A DNA stretch of 64,000 nucleotides, from contig JAEPRB010000136.1 in assembly GCA_016758965.1 (NCBI GenBank), positions 1 through 64,000 of the forward strand, given 5' to 3'. The notes below the pieces were generated by a model. The model ran no database searches, was not told where the DNA came from, and saw only the letters and a list, made by a program, of their open reading frames with translations. Below, piece after piece: positions 11,326-22,790 of this stretch. The position numbers and the translations under genes are program-made. Within the stretch, counting starts at the first letter, position 1; each line of letters starts with the position of its first letter. Source of the DNA: Circinella minor. Lineage: Eukaryota > Mucoromycota > Mucoromycetes > Mucorales > Lichtheimiaceae.

Positions 11326-12195
11326 CTAAAATGAACCAAAAGCTAAGTTTAGTTCAGAATATTCACCATGAAAGAATGGATACTAGTAATATATTTTTGC
11401 TACTAACATAAGAAATAGAAGAGGGTGAGTGTAAGTGTGAGTTGCTGTTGGGTGATTAGGAACTCTTAGAACGTTGAATGCTTTTTGGTGCTGAGACAGG
11501 CGCGGGTGCAGGTGTTTGATTATAAAATTGATTCAGTGCAATATACGCAAAAGTTTGTAAGGAAACGAACCGAACCAGAGCACCGTGAGGATTCCTATAA
11601 TCAACAATGCTTTATTTTTCACTTTTAATATTATAAAAGTGTAATGAAGTATTTAAGTAATATATATGCTTTAATAAAATCTTAGCATAGCTTGAATTTA
11701 TAAAAATTTGGTTATTGCACTGCTTGGATTCCTTAATTTAAATAAGAATGCTTATTATAACGCTTGATCTAATTCCCGATATACAATTTGTACTTGACAT
11801 AATAGCTCAATTATTAGATTATACATTTAATAATCATAAAAACATTGAGGTATACGGTAATAGAATAAATAATTTAGAAATAAAAATAAATGAGTCTTTT
11901 GAAACAGAATTTGCTCTTGAAAATAAGATAAATATTATTATTATATGTACGAGTTGATCTATCTATATGGATTGTTTATCATTCTGGATTATCTAGTGTG
12001 TAATCTGAAGAATGTGTTTTAAAGAATAAAATATTTTTAAAAAGTTACAGGATATAGGTATACACATTCTTATACTACTACTAATCACAGATCAAGTAAA
12101 AATCTTATCTTAAAAAAATACGAAACTCTTTGTTATTATTTATAAGACAATACAGTAATAAAAAAAAGTTAAAATGAAAATAAAAGAATACTTAA
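11326..12195. other. Intergenic, nothing recognised
   Basis: AT-rich. A 69-codon plus-strand frame (11748-11957) is Asn/Ile-rich as expected by composition and has no splice partner or domain; not called. Confidence 0.5.
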
Positions 12196-13177
12196 TTAGT
12201 TTTTCTTCTTTTTCTCTAAATATTTTTTAATGTTAGGCCGTTTTTTAAAAGTTTTGACAAAGTTTGTTAAATGTGGAGGAAGTTCGACTACTTCTTCATC
12301 ACATATAACATGATATACCTGGAAATCTGCAAAAGAAATCTAATGGGGACATGGTAGTCACCAAGTAATGAGTATTTGTTATTATTTTTAATAAAAAAAT
12401 AATAAGCTTTGTAATAAAATTCAATTCTTATTAAGATGCAAGTACATACTTCAGATCCTAAAAGATATGGGCCAGTATTGGCTGCGTAAAATCGTTCCAG
12501 GCGATTAATATGAATAGGAACTTCATTCTTGCGATGACTTTCTCGTTTGTCCTATTATATTTATATAGTTTTGTTTGTGGATTAATATTTTGCCAACATG
12601 CATTGCAAATAACATTAGTGTATTATTTTAATTGTAAAATGAGCACTGAAGTATAGATTTAACACTTACAGGACGAAGCCAATAGTTATGCACAAAGCTA
12701 TCATAAAAGTCATTTGTTAAATCAGCAACAACATCTACAATATGCTCTTCATCAATATTCTTGCCATAATATTGTCCTAATTTCTTGGACAAGAAAGATA
12801 AAATTGGAACAGTCATAAAGTATTTCTTGCCATTTTTGGTTTCAAGAACAGGCAACGAACCAGTCAAAAACCCATTAGCAACCCATTCACCTCGTACTCT
12901 ATTCCAATCTGACCATTTGGTTAGAAGGTATTCGTAAGATATACCAGCATCTTCAAGCAAAAGTTTGACGTTTTCACTACGTCCACAGTCATCAGGCAAA
13001 CCTATCGGTAATAATACAATTTAAAAGTTGTTATTATTATTTTTTCACAATAGTATTATTATTCAAAATATTTTATTTCTCTTTTAAAATGGGACTAAAC
13101 GTATACGTACCTTTAGAAAAATCACCAAAATCAAAATAATAGAGTTTTACAGGACCAATATCCGCTACTACCGCCAT
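12196..13177 (-). CDS. Sigma-type glutathione S-transferase, paralogue 1
   Basis: Four exons, 13177-13111, 13001-12670, 12551-12450 and 12339-12196, all GT..AG and in frame, encode 214 residues, the normal length for soluble GSTs. The enzyme conjugates glutathione to electrophiles in the cytosol. The N-terminal thioredoxin-like half begins VKLYYFDFGD with the probable catalytic Tyr13, followed by TGSLPVLET, the cis-Pro loop that contacts glutathione. The usual Gln-Ser pair that binds the gamma-glutamyl group aligns with Met-Thr in FMTVPILSFLSKKLG, a conservative change at Ser. The helical C-terminal half includes INRLERFYAANTGPYLLG and ISFADFQVYHVI. It shares three intron positions with the paralogue 4 kb downstream (17119-18148), so the pair arose by tandem duplication. 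Family call is firm; substrate unknown. Confidence 0.88.
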
Positions 13178-14394
13178 TGCTTTTCCTTACGAGTTTAATA
13201 TTGAAATAGAAAAGGAAAAAAAAGAAGTTGTCACTAGTAAGAATAATGAAGTTCTACCGCTCTCCTATTTATAACTTTGCGCCTAAAAAAGTTTTTTTTC
13301 TTTTTTTTTTTTTAAAAAGAAGCATTTACTGCTTTGCAGCATATTAAATATAAAGCAAAATATTCCTATACAAAAAAAGTGATAACTCCGTAATGAAAAT
13401 CATTACGATTCAAATTTCCACCCCATGAGTACAATGCGTTATCCAAGCATATGGATTGAAATTGTTTTTAGGGACATTTTACTCTCTTACCTTCCTTTTC
13501 CAGACTTTTCTGGCCTTTTTACATACATGAACGTAGATTCGTTATCTGAACCAAAGTCTCTTAGTTAATTGACTAGAAAGATGAGAGCGTTACACAATAC
13601 ATGCATGCGATTATTGTGGCTGTGATTAGCTTACTGTATATTAATTTTGGGGTATGCTATTGATATTCATCATACGTGTATTTGTATAGTATCTACGGTT
13701 ATCGAAAATGAATAATACGAAATTAAAGAAAATTTGGAATGAATGTTGGATGCTTTTGTTGGACTAGTTCAAAAACCAGTTTTTCTTTTATAGATTGCAT
13801 TGAATTGCGGAGAAGAGAATAATATATTTTATCTAAATTTAGTGATGTTTTTTCTTTTCTTTCGCGCGATCGACCGTCCGAAATAGTGAGTATATAAACT
13901 TTTTTTTTCGCGCGAATCTGAACCGCGCGATATATATTAAAGGAGTTAATAAAGTTCTCGTCCTAACTAAGATTAATGATATATAACTAAATATCTGCAA
14001 CGTATCACTGCCACACTTCTTGTAAGGATAATAAAATAAACTAACATTATTAAAAGACAATCGTGTTAAGAATAAATAACTTTTTGTTGACAACGCAAAA
14101 CGGATACATAGATTAAAATTGTTTTGTTTATTATATAAAAGGCTGAATTGACCGAGTCTATGGGCATGTAGTAGTTTTCTTGTAGCACATTATGATCATG
14201 GTTAGAAATACGTATAAACAAAAAGAGTAGCGAGAGATAATTAAAAACATCTTTGTAGGGGAAGAGTTAAATTAGTAGAGCGAGATGTAATGTAGAAACA
14301 GAGTATAATGGTCGGGAAAAGTAAAAAGAAAAAGACAAAGAAAAAAAGAAGAAAAGAGACTACTGTAGTTGTAAAGTGGTAACGACACTAGATA
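13178..14394. other. Intergenic, nothing recognised
   Basis: AT-rich spacer upstream of the GST gene. A minus-strand frame at 13839-14093 lies in low-complexity sequence and is not supported. Confidence 0.55.
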
Positions 14395-14753
14395 TTTTCC
14401 AGAAGGCTTGTCATGGAGTGATGAGTGGTGTTGTATCCAACGCATCCTCGGGATTTGGTTTACCGTTTTTAGAAGTTGTCATCTAAATGACTCAAGCAGC
14501 CAACTTATCAAAGTGCATAAATGAGAGTTGACCGTGTTTTCTTCCATTTACCAAGTCATAAACAAACTTCAGAGCGCAGTAAATAATTCATGATATAGTC
14601 CAGCGGTAGAATTTCTTGAGGCATCGTTAGAATAGTACCGTATTTATTCTTGAGTCTATTTAGTAAGGAAAATAGTAGCAGGCAACAGTTATAATGCTCT
14701 CGTTTTGCGGCAGCAGCTCCACAGTGATAATAATTGTGAAAGATAATAAGCAA
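14395..14753 (-). pseudogene. Coding-like remnant, unknown
   Basis: The minus strand reads LLNRLKNKYGTILTMPQEIL and LDYIMNYLLRSE, then after a one-base slip KFVYDLVNGRKHGQLSFMHF ending in TGA, and later a Pro-rich piece KNGKPNPEDALDTTPLITP. Two frames adjoin without a splice site, which suggests a decayed gene. No family recognised. Confidence 0.3.
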
Positions 14754-17118
14754 TGCATACGCTATTTAACTAAGCAGTGCCAACTACACAAAAAAACTGG
14801 GAGGTAGAAGTATGTAATAGGTCATTCTTTTTTTCTGAAGAGATCGGATTTAGTTTTTCTTTAGGAATTTCGTGTACTATAATATTCGCCGCGCTTTTGT
14901 ACAACCTCTTTATTAACTGTTTTGTTCGATTGCATGCCATTCATTCTTAGTTTATTGTACGTTTGGTTAATGCGATTATTTGTTGTTAGGAGCAGTTACT
15001 ATTTATCAGAATTTTTTATTTATAAGAGAAGACAGTTCACTTGATCGAGCCAAGATTACTAGTAGTTCTTGTAACCAAGTTACAAACTTGAGCTGTAAAA
15101 CGGACACGCACATATAACTGATAAAAATTCAATTGTGATAGCCAAAACTCTCTCTTTTTTTTTATTTATATTTATAACGGTATATATTACGTAACATAGT
15201 ATCCCCTTAGTAGTATGAAAATTTTAATCAGCTACAGAACAACATATTACAAAAAAAAATGTTGCAACAAAAATCAATTATCGTCCTTCAAAGAAAATAA
15301 TTTACGGAATAAAATGAAATACGTACATAGTAAAATTAAAAAAAAAGAGGTTGTCAAAGGAACATGTTATTTAACAATAATATCGAGAGAGATCAGCGTT
15401 TAACAACATATTTATTTTTTGGATGAAAGGGTATCAAGTTCACCATTGGGTAAACGACAAAACATTTGCATTTTTTGTGAATGTAGTAATAATAAAAAAA
15501 TATGTTACTAATATCTTAAACAGTAGTGTATTCCTGTACACCAGAGACATCAAATCAATTGTTCACTGGTTTTACGTATGAGAAACGCCGATACTAATGT
15601 CACAGAATTTGGGTACAGTAGGACTTTCAAAGATCATAAAAAGAAGAATTTTCACTTATGCTATAATATAATTTTGTCATTTGTAAGATATATAAGAAAT
15701 AATTATGATACATGGACTTCTCCATCTATAAATTTTTACGAATCCGTGTAACACTTTAATGGTAACAACACCAGAAATAAAACATACAGTTACAGTACAA
15801 TAATTCAACTTACCACTTAAGAATGTAATCATGTATAAGATAAATAATGATTGAGAATATTAGAGGAAGATTGGTTGATTTTTTTACAAAGTATTTAAGA
15901 ACCTTGGCTTTTCTTTTACGGTACACAGTCTTGAAATGATCTTTAGTCCAAGTTGGCATGTTCAAAATAGTTTTTTTAAGTTAATAGTCAAGTATGTAAG
16001 AAGAACAAATTAAATGCGGCTTGATGTTTCTATCAAAATATTTAATTTTTCTTCATCTATTTATACCTTTTAACAACAATAGTAACGAGTTTTGCTGCTT
16101 CATTATTAGTTTCATTCAAAATCATGTTATGTATAAAGATTTGGTATATTTTTATGGTTCATTCATTTATTGAGCTTTTTAAGGTCCTCTTTATATTTTT
16201 TTAAGAAAAAATTCCTTAGAGTGCATGAGAAAGAAACCTCATTATAAATTTTGTACGTAAAACAATCAGATTATACACTTGAAGTATTCTAAACTGAAGC
16301 ACGTATAAGCTATATTCACTATTACATTTGGAAATCAAAAATAGAATAAACTCAATAGATCCCCACTAGTTACAAACGAGAATCAATATATTCATCTTGT
16401 CTTTTATTGTCTACAGCTAAAGAAAGTTTAGAGGTAGGACTGGAATATATGTACACGTTCTTTATTACTATACTTTAATGGAGAGATCACTTCCTGTCCT
16501 CATTTTATTCATTATAAATAATTGCCATTATCGTGTTCAAAAAAATATTTTCCATACTTTATCAAGATTATAAAAACATCATATTATGCTCCTGGTTTGT
16601 GCACTATTGAGTTTTATAGTGCAGAAAATATAAATAATAAAGGATATCCAGAATTGTTATTCAGCAAATGATGCTAGGCCCGAGCTTGTCAATTACTCAA
16701 AGTCAAAGAGTGCCAATTTAAAGATATAGTTTTTTTTTATCTTTAGATATTAAATCAGATTTCTGCATTATTATTATGTACTTTGAATTTATCTTTCAAT
16801 GCGTATGTGTACTTACTGTAGTCTAGTCATTACATGTTTTTTTTTAAAAACGTATAATAATTTACTCATTTTTTTTTGAAACAAACTCATGATTCCTCTT
16901 TTATTAAGTTACACATTCACATTGAATTGTAGTGTTTACTAAAATATAGGTACAATAAATAAAGAATATAGGTAGTCTTAATAGATATATCTTTATCTGT
17001 TTTATTCAATAGACTCCAAACTTAATTTTTAATGAATTCTTCTTTAAGCTTATAACCAAAAACAGTCAGTTATAATTATTCATTTTACTAATAAACTAAA
17101 AATTTACATCGTTTTATC
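14754..17118. other. Long AT-rich spacer, nothing recognised
   Basis: About 2.3 kb between the remnant at 14.7 kb and the second GST. No reading frame with recognisable content; only one short Lys-rich plus-strand frame (15215-15403), explained by A-rich composition. Confidence 0.55.
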
Positions 17119-18148
17119 TCAAATGTTTTTCTTTTCTTCCATATATTTCTTAATATTAGGACGTGCTTCAAATGCTCTAACAAACGCGTCCAAATGAGGT
17201 GGAAGAACAATCATTTTGTCTTCTTTAATCATATGATACACTTGGAAATCAGCAAAAGAAATCTAAAAAAATATGCGCAGATAAAATATTACATGTACAG
17301 TAATAAATAAATATTTCTTTTTAATTTTATACATATATATAAAGCAAAAATATACCTCTGTTCCAAGAGCATAAGGGCCTTCTTTCGCAGCATAAAATCG
17401 ATCCAATCGTTCTATGTGCTTGGGACGTTTCTTCTCTAAATAAACGTCACGGGGAAGCTATATAAAAATATTGCTATTAAACAACATTCTAATCTTTTTT
17501 TTTTATAAACGTTATGTATTAAAAAAGGAAATTTCAACCCTACATAGTCTCCAGGCCATACACTTGGATCAAAATCTGCATACCTATGTACAGTAGTAAA
17601 TGTTTATGATTCATGAAAAAAAAATAAGTACGTATTACTTATTTAAATAAAAATTGACTTTAGATATATGTAAATACACCTTACCAATCATTTGCTAAAT
17701 CGCTGATCATATCGACCCAATGTTCATCGATTGCATTGTTACCATAATACTTTTTCAAATTCTTGGATAAAAAGCGTAAAGTAGGTACTGTAAGACCAAA
17801 AAGTTTACCATCAGCCGTTTCAATTGCTGGTAATGCACCAGGAGTATAACCACGATTGTTGATCCAATCACCACGAATTTTAACCCATTCATCCCAGTTA
17901 TACTGATGATATTCATGGGGAATACCGGTATCCACAATAAAAAGTTTTAGATTCTCACCGCGACCGATATAAACTATGTATAGAAGTATGCTTTGTATTA
18001 TAGTGTTGTAGTTGTTTATATTACGATAATGGTATAGAGGAACAAAAGCTTATTTTGTAGCTATTATACCTTTACTTATTTCTTCATTAAATTTAAAGTA
18101 GTAAAGCTTAAGATGGGATAAGTTGACCAGTGTATCTTGGTTTGTCAT
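17119..18148 (-). CDS. Sigma-type glutathione S-transferase, paralogue 2
   Basis: Five exons, 18148-18070, 17973-17685, 17583-17544, 17457-17356 and 17262-17119, all GT..AG and in frame, give 217 residues. Motifs: LKLYYFKFNEEIS with probable catalytic Tyr16, GYTPGALPAIETADGK (cis-Pro loop), LTVPTLRFLSKNLKKYYG where the usual Gln-Ser pair is Leu-Thr, then IERLDRFYAAKEGPYALG and SFADFQVYHMIKEDKM. Compared with paralogue 1 it carries an extra intron right after LANDW and a separate 40-bp exon encoding YADFDPSVWPGDY, where paralogue 1 runs straight through. The C-terminal exon is the same length (144 bp) in both. Likely a cytosolic detoxification enzyme; substrate unknown. Both genes point the same way with about 4 kb between them. 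Confidence 0.87.
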
Positions 18149-19469
18149 GATAAAGTGGAAAAAAAGAAGTAGTGTCTAACAGTTATTATTTTTCAAAGAT
18201 TGAGCTTATATTTATAGACTCGAAATTTCTTTTCGAGTTCTACGCGATTAAAATCTCTTTTTGTTTTCGTGTAAATAAAATGCATACCTATGCTGACAAA
18301 TAAACATAATAGAATAACAAAGCCCCGATTTCTAAATTAACATTTATGGACAAGGACAGATCATAGCCACAAAATATGGTTACGAAGAAACAAACAAATA
18401 GCAAGTTAAGAACATTGTTGCTATAGCCTTTTTTCCCACCACAGATGATCCTGCTGCGGATTTTCCATTTGCGTAAATTCACAGATGATTAAATTTCTAC
18501 AATAAGAATAATCCAAAATTAAAGAAAGAAAAAAAAAGTTTATGTCATAATTCAAAACAAGTAGATACACTGGATTGTCTAACTCGAGAGTTCTTTAAGA
18601 TAATTAACTACTGTATTTGTTTTTCTATGTATTACAAAGATCTCATTTCTGGATTAGCAAATCATATTTCATATGTTTTAATTGAGTGTCTCGAGAGACA
18701 TGAAAATAAAAAATATGAAATATGATTTCCCACCCTACCCTACCCTTTTCTGACCTCGCCTAGAGATAAGTTATTATATTATACTTATTTTTTCGCTGAC
18801 ATTAAATAACAAGAAGATAAAGGCAAATCATATTTCATATTTTTTATTTTCATGTTTAACTAATCAACTATGCCCGCGTTTCTATTTGCATTTATAAAAC
18901 AATTATTTAACAATGTATTATATACTAAAACTAGAATTTTATTACTGTTATACTATACGTACTAAGTATAAAAGCTAATATGTAATTAGAATATTGATAA
19001 AAGTGAGCTTATTTCCTCTAACGTAAAACGAAAGAGAATAGAAGACACATCTCTACATCTATTTAACAATAGATTCAATATATAAAGAGTCGCGGCAAGT
19101 AAGTCTAAATTGCATTCTATATTTTGAGGACTCAAGAATACATATAATACTATGTTTGACGGATAGTAATTTATAATTCCATCTATTCATATTCTATAAT
19201 TCAATAAATCAAATATATCATACAATATAATTAAATTAAAATATTGTTGTAAGTGTTGATTAATGCCATGTATATACGTATAAATTTAAATATATCTTTT
19301 TGACAATAGATTCATTGAACTTCAATACCAATCAAGGTCTTTGAGATTATAATATCGTATTATTCCTAAACTCATGCCACGAACAAATTTGATGGATAGA
19401 ATAATAAGAAAGTGCCACGTGTACATACATATACAATTCATCAGTATGGTATAGGGTTCTAGCTCGCTC
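18149..19469. other. Intergenic with an inverted repeat element
   Basis: AT-rich; holds the inverted repeat listed at 18698-18855. No supported gene. Confidence 0.6.
18698..18855. repeat. Perfect 31-bp inverted repeat (foldback/MITE-like)
   Basis: Arms at 18698-18728 and 18825-18855 are exact reverse complements over 31 bases (arm starts ACATGAAAATAAAAAATATG). A 96-bp spacer with a C-rich CCCACCCTACCCTACCC start separates them. A third, direct copy of GCAAATCATATTTCATAT lies just upstream at about 18657. No coding content. Could be a small foldback or MITE; no clear target duplication seen. Confidence 0.6.
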
Positions 19470-20390
19470 TTAAAGCATACGTACCTTACATTTATTAGAC
19501 CTGTTTTAGAATATGGATTAGTAATTAAGGCATTATCACCCGACCAGAAAAACCAACTACACAAGGCTCAAAAAGTTGGATCAAAATGGCTTTAAATCGT
19601 AACAAATCAACACAATTCCCAATAACTGTCCAGATGGTTTTAGCCGATTTACCTTCTATGCAAACTAGAGTTCCACTTTACAGCTCAAATTTGTAATACG
19701 ACTACAAGATTTATCTATTACCACTATGGCCCGATCAATTGAGTTATCCTTTTTATGGGATAAACCATGTGACAAACAATGACAACATCTCACATCAAAC
19801 AATCCATTCCACCAACTCTACAAGCAGTTAAAAAAGAAACTTAATGGACGCAATGACCCTGTTAGTGCTAATATTGAACAAAAAAGAGATGAAGAATATG
19901 ACAGACGCAAAAGCACCCGCAAATCAATTAGATGCTTTAGAGAAAAAGCATTATCGACCCAATCTTTTATTTACCAGCATTTTCATGAGATCAACACCGT
20001 CTAATTAGATGGCGTACGCACTGGCTTCCGTCATACCCACTTAAGAATTACCATTGTGGTTTTACTACTGCTTCAAAAGAACATTACGATGAGTGCCATT
20101 TACTACATCAGCATCTTCTTGATGAACTCACCACATCTTTTGGTACTGTCTATCCAATATCAGGCGAAGTACAACCACTCGACATTATTATAAATAATCT
20201 TCTACGCTCTGAAGTTGGTTTGACATTAGGCAAGTGGCCAAAAGTTTGGCCTGCTCTCATACGGGTACTTCGCAAAATAGATTGTTTGATTCATCCAGAT
20301 AATGCATTCGATGAAGAGGAACCAGACCCAGATGATACCATAAACTTGACATCCCTTCCACACACACAATCTTTCGCGAACACATAGTAT
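19460..20390 (+). mobile_element. Dead LINE-type retrotransposon, 3' part of ORF2
   Basis: Plus-strand frames read LLKHTYLTFIRPVLEYGLVI then KALSPDQKNQLHKAQKVGSK, the classic end of a LINE reverse transcriptase (YxxxIRPxLEYG...QxxxLxxxQ). After about 400 bp of stop-laden decay come HWLPSYPLKNYHCGFTTA with a following HYDECHLLHQHLL, a Cys/His cluster of the type found at LINE C-termini, and SEVGLTLGKWPKVWPALIRV and an acidic end. Several stops and shifts separate the blocks, so it cannot be functional. The 5' part is missing, as is usual for 5'-truncated LINE copies. Confidence 0.65.
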
Positions 20391-20560
20391 ATTTCTTCAT
20401 TTATGTTACAGTTTTCTTTGCTTAGAGCTTCCCCTTTTTTGAGCTTTTTATTTTTATTTTTCTCATTTCTTTTCCCCGCTGCTCAACTATACTCATATAC
20501 ATATCTCTCCCCCCCGCTGGTTTAACTCTCCCCCCTATTGGGGGGGGGTTAGTTAATACT
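20391..20560 (+). repeat. C/G-tract hairpin in the LINE 3' tail
   Basis: TTAACT at 20522-20527 and AGTTAA at 20551-20556 flank CTCCCCCC and GGGGGGG, forming a long GC hairpin. It follows the LINE coding remnant directly and probably belongs to its 3' untranslated region. Confidence 0.4.
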
Positions 20561-22790
20561 TCTCTACCTTATTTTTGTCTATTACTCCAATACATTTTGT
20601 ACCGCAAGAAAGCGACCACATGCCCATTGACGAAGGTCATTCTAGTCTTCCATTTAATAAATATAAATTTTAACCTACATACATATGCAGAGGGTATGCA
20701 AAAGTATCCGCCAACGCCGAGAATATCATAAACGGGATTATTTTAAACAAAACAGGAAAATTTTCGGGGGGGGGGCAAAGGCGATGTATAATATGGGGTA
20801 GAAAGGAAAAAATTATGCATGACAGCTAAAAAATAATAATAATTAGAACTATGTAGCTATGAGAACCACAGGGTCCCCTATATTCCCTGTGAGTTAAAGT
20901 AATAATCACCACTTCGTCATGGGGACGAGCTACTTGGTGGAGCAGTCCCAATTTTATATTTACTCGAAAATTTAATGATCGAAATATCATATATAATAAT
21001 GGTAAATTAAAAAAAAAGTTTATTATTATAGTACATTTAAAAGACGTTTTTATTGTGATAACTAAAACCACTCTTTTTTATTGACGCTGGTGATCGTGAG
21101 TATACTTTTTTTGAAAGATAATGAACCAGCTACTTTTTTTGTTGCTTTTTATACTTATTATGTTTGTGTTGTAACTTGGCAACACAACTGGGTATTTTGA
21201 ATGGTTATCATATCATTAATTGGGTAAATACTTGTACATATATAATACGATAAAGAGAGTGAGAGGCACACGAGAAATAAAAAAAAAGTGGTGTTTAGAA
21301 ACGAAGAATTGGAGCATCAGGTACAACAAAGTTGCTTTTCACAGCCCTCGTGCTTGGTCCAAGCCAAGTTGGCTTTACATAAGACATATTTTCAGACAAG
21401 GAATGTTCTGTAAAACTGCTATCGTACTGATTCAAACCATCTTGCGGAATGTGTAAGTTTTTTTCAGTCATCTCCTACGATTGAATTTCAATTCATCAGT
21501 TTATAAAACAGGTCTAGCAACGATGCCATTATTGATTTATTATGATTATATAACTTGTAAATGTATGTATATATATCTTCCCATAAAGGTGTTGAGGTAA
21601 AGAATCTTTAATAAAATTTTCAGTGGAAGATCATGCAATTGGAAAGTTTATTGTTTTGCCATATGTTTGTGCAACATATCCTTTACCTTTCTCAGCATAC
21701 GATTTGGGGTGCACTATTTCTTTTTCATCTTATGCTTTATGCTAACTGTTTAAATCTCAGCAATGTCATAGTCAAAATTGATTGGCTAAATCCAAACGTC
21801 ATGCAGAAAACGGAAAATTGTAACTTTAAGAGAAAATCTTTGAGCCATGGGCTCCTCTTTCTTATCATTCCATTTATAAAGATATAATATCACAGGTTCC
21901 ATTTAATCTCAATACAACTCAATATTGTTTTAACAGTGAAACAAGTGATAGATATTTTTTTATACGTGCGTTTTTCTTGAGGGACCCTTCAAGCATGTGC
22001 GAGGTGAATTGTGAACAAGTTCTAACGTGTCCATTGGAGAGCAAGATTTTGGTGGATTCTACCTGAGCTCCTCAATGTCACGCGATGACGAGGAATTCAC
22101 TAGCAAGCAATATTTTGGCGGATTCCGCCTGAGTTTGTGTGTGATATCTTGCTGGAACACTTGTGAACGAATAGTGGATTCAAAGGTATTATTATTTCTA
22201 TTCTTGATTTACGTACTATTATAAAACGATATTGTTTTTTCGTGGTATACTAATTATTTTTTTCTTAAAGATAGGAAATAGTGGTAGCACCAGTGGCAGA
22301 CAGATTTCACAGCTATAATTTAGGGGCCAGAGGGGGATAACTCGAAAGTTAGGGATTATTTATAACGCAAATTGGTTACCCAATTTACTCATTTTAAAAT
22401 ACATCCACAAAGCCCTTTTTGGAGTAGCTGTGGTCTAAGCATACTGTATATGCATCTATCTTGTGCACCAGCAGGTTTTTCAATACTCAGTTTTGTGGAT
22501 TGACAAGACCAAAAAAATTGAAATCATCACGCGTTCCAACAATTTCGTCATTTATTAAGAATATATAATTTCAAAGTACTCTATTATATAAAATTTTTAT
22601 TAGTGATTATCATTATTTATTAGTTATTTACAATAAACTCTTCTTTTACAAATACAAATGTAAAATTCTTTACATCTTAAGTTAAATTTATCAATTAAAG
22701 GGTTTAAAATGAAGGGGGATAAGAAGAATGGAAGAGGTGCAGGAGGAAAGAAAATGGAGGACAAGAAAAGTATAAATTACAATAGATATT
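20561..22790. other. Intergenic with scattered coding-like fragments
   Basis: No complete gene. Fragments: minus-strand YVKPTWLGPSTRAVKSNFVV at about 21380-21310; plus-strand EDHAIGKFIVLPYVCATYPL at 21622-21690 after a TTTTCAG acceptor; and two direct copies of a motif near TTTTGGTGGATTCTACCTGAG-like sequence, 66 bp apart (about 22047 and 22113), read as QDFGGFYLSS and QYFGGFRLSL. None joins into a gene. Confidence 0.35.

Noticed and set aside
13839..14093. Minus-strand 84-codon frame
   Set aside because: Composition-driven and without features.
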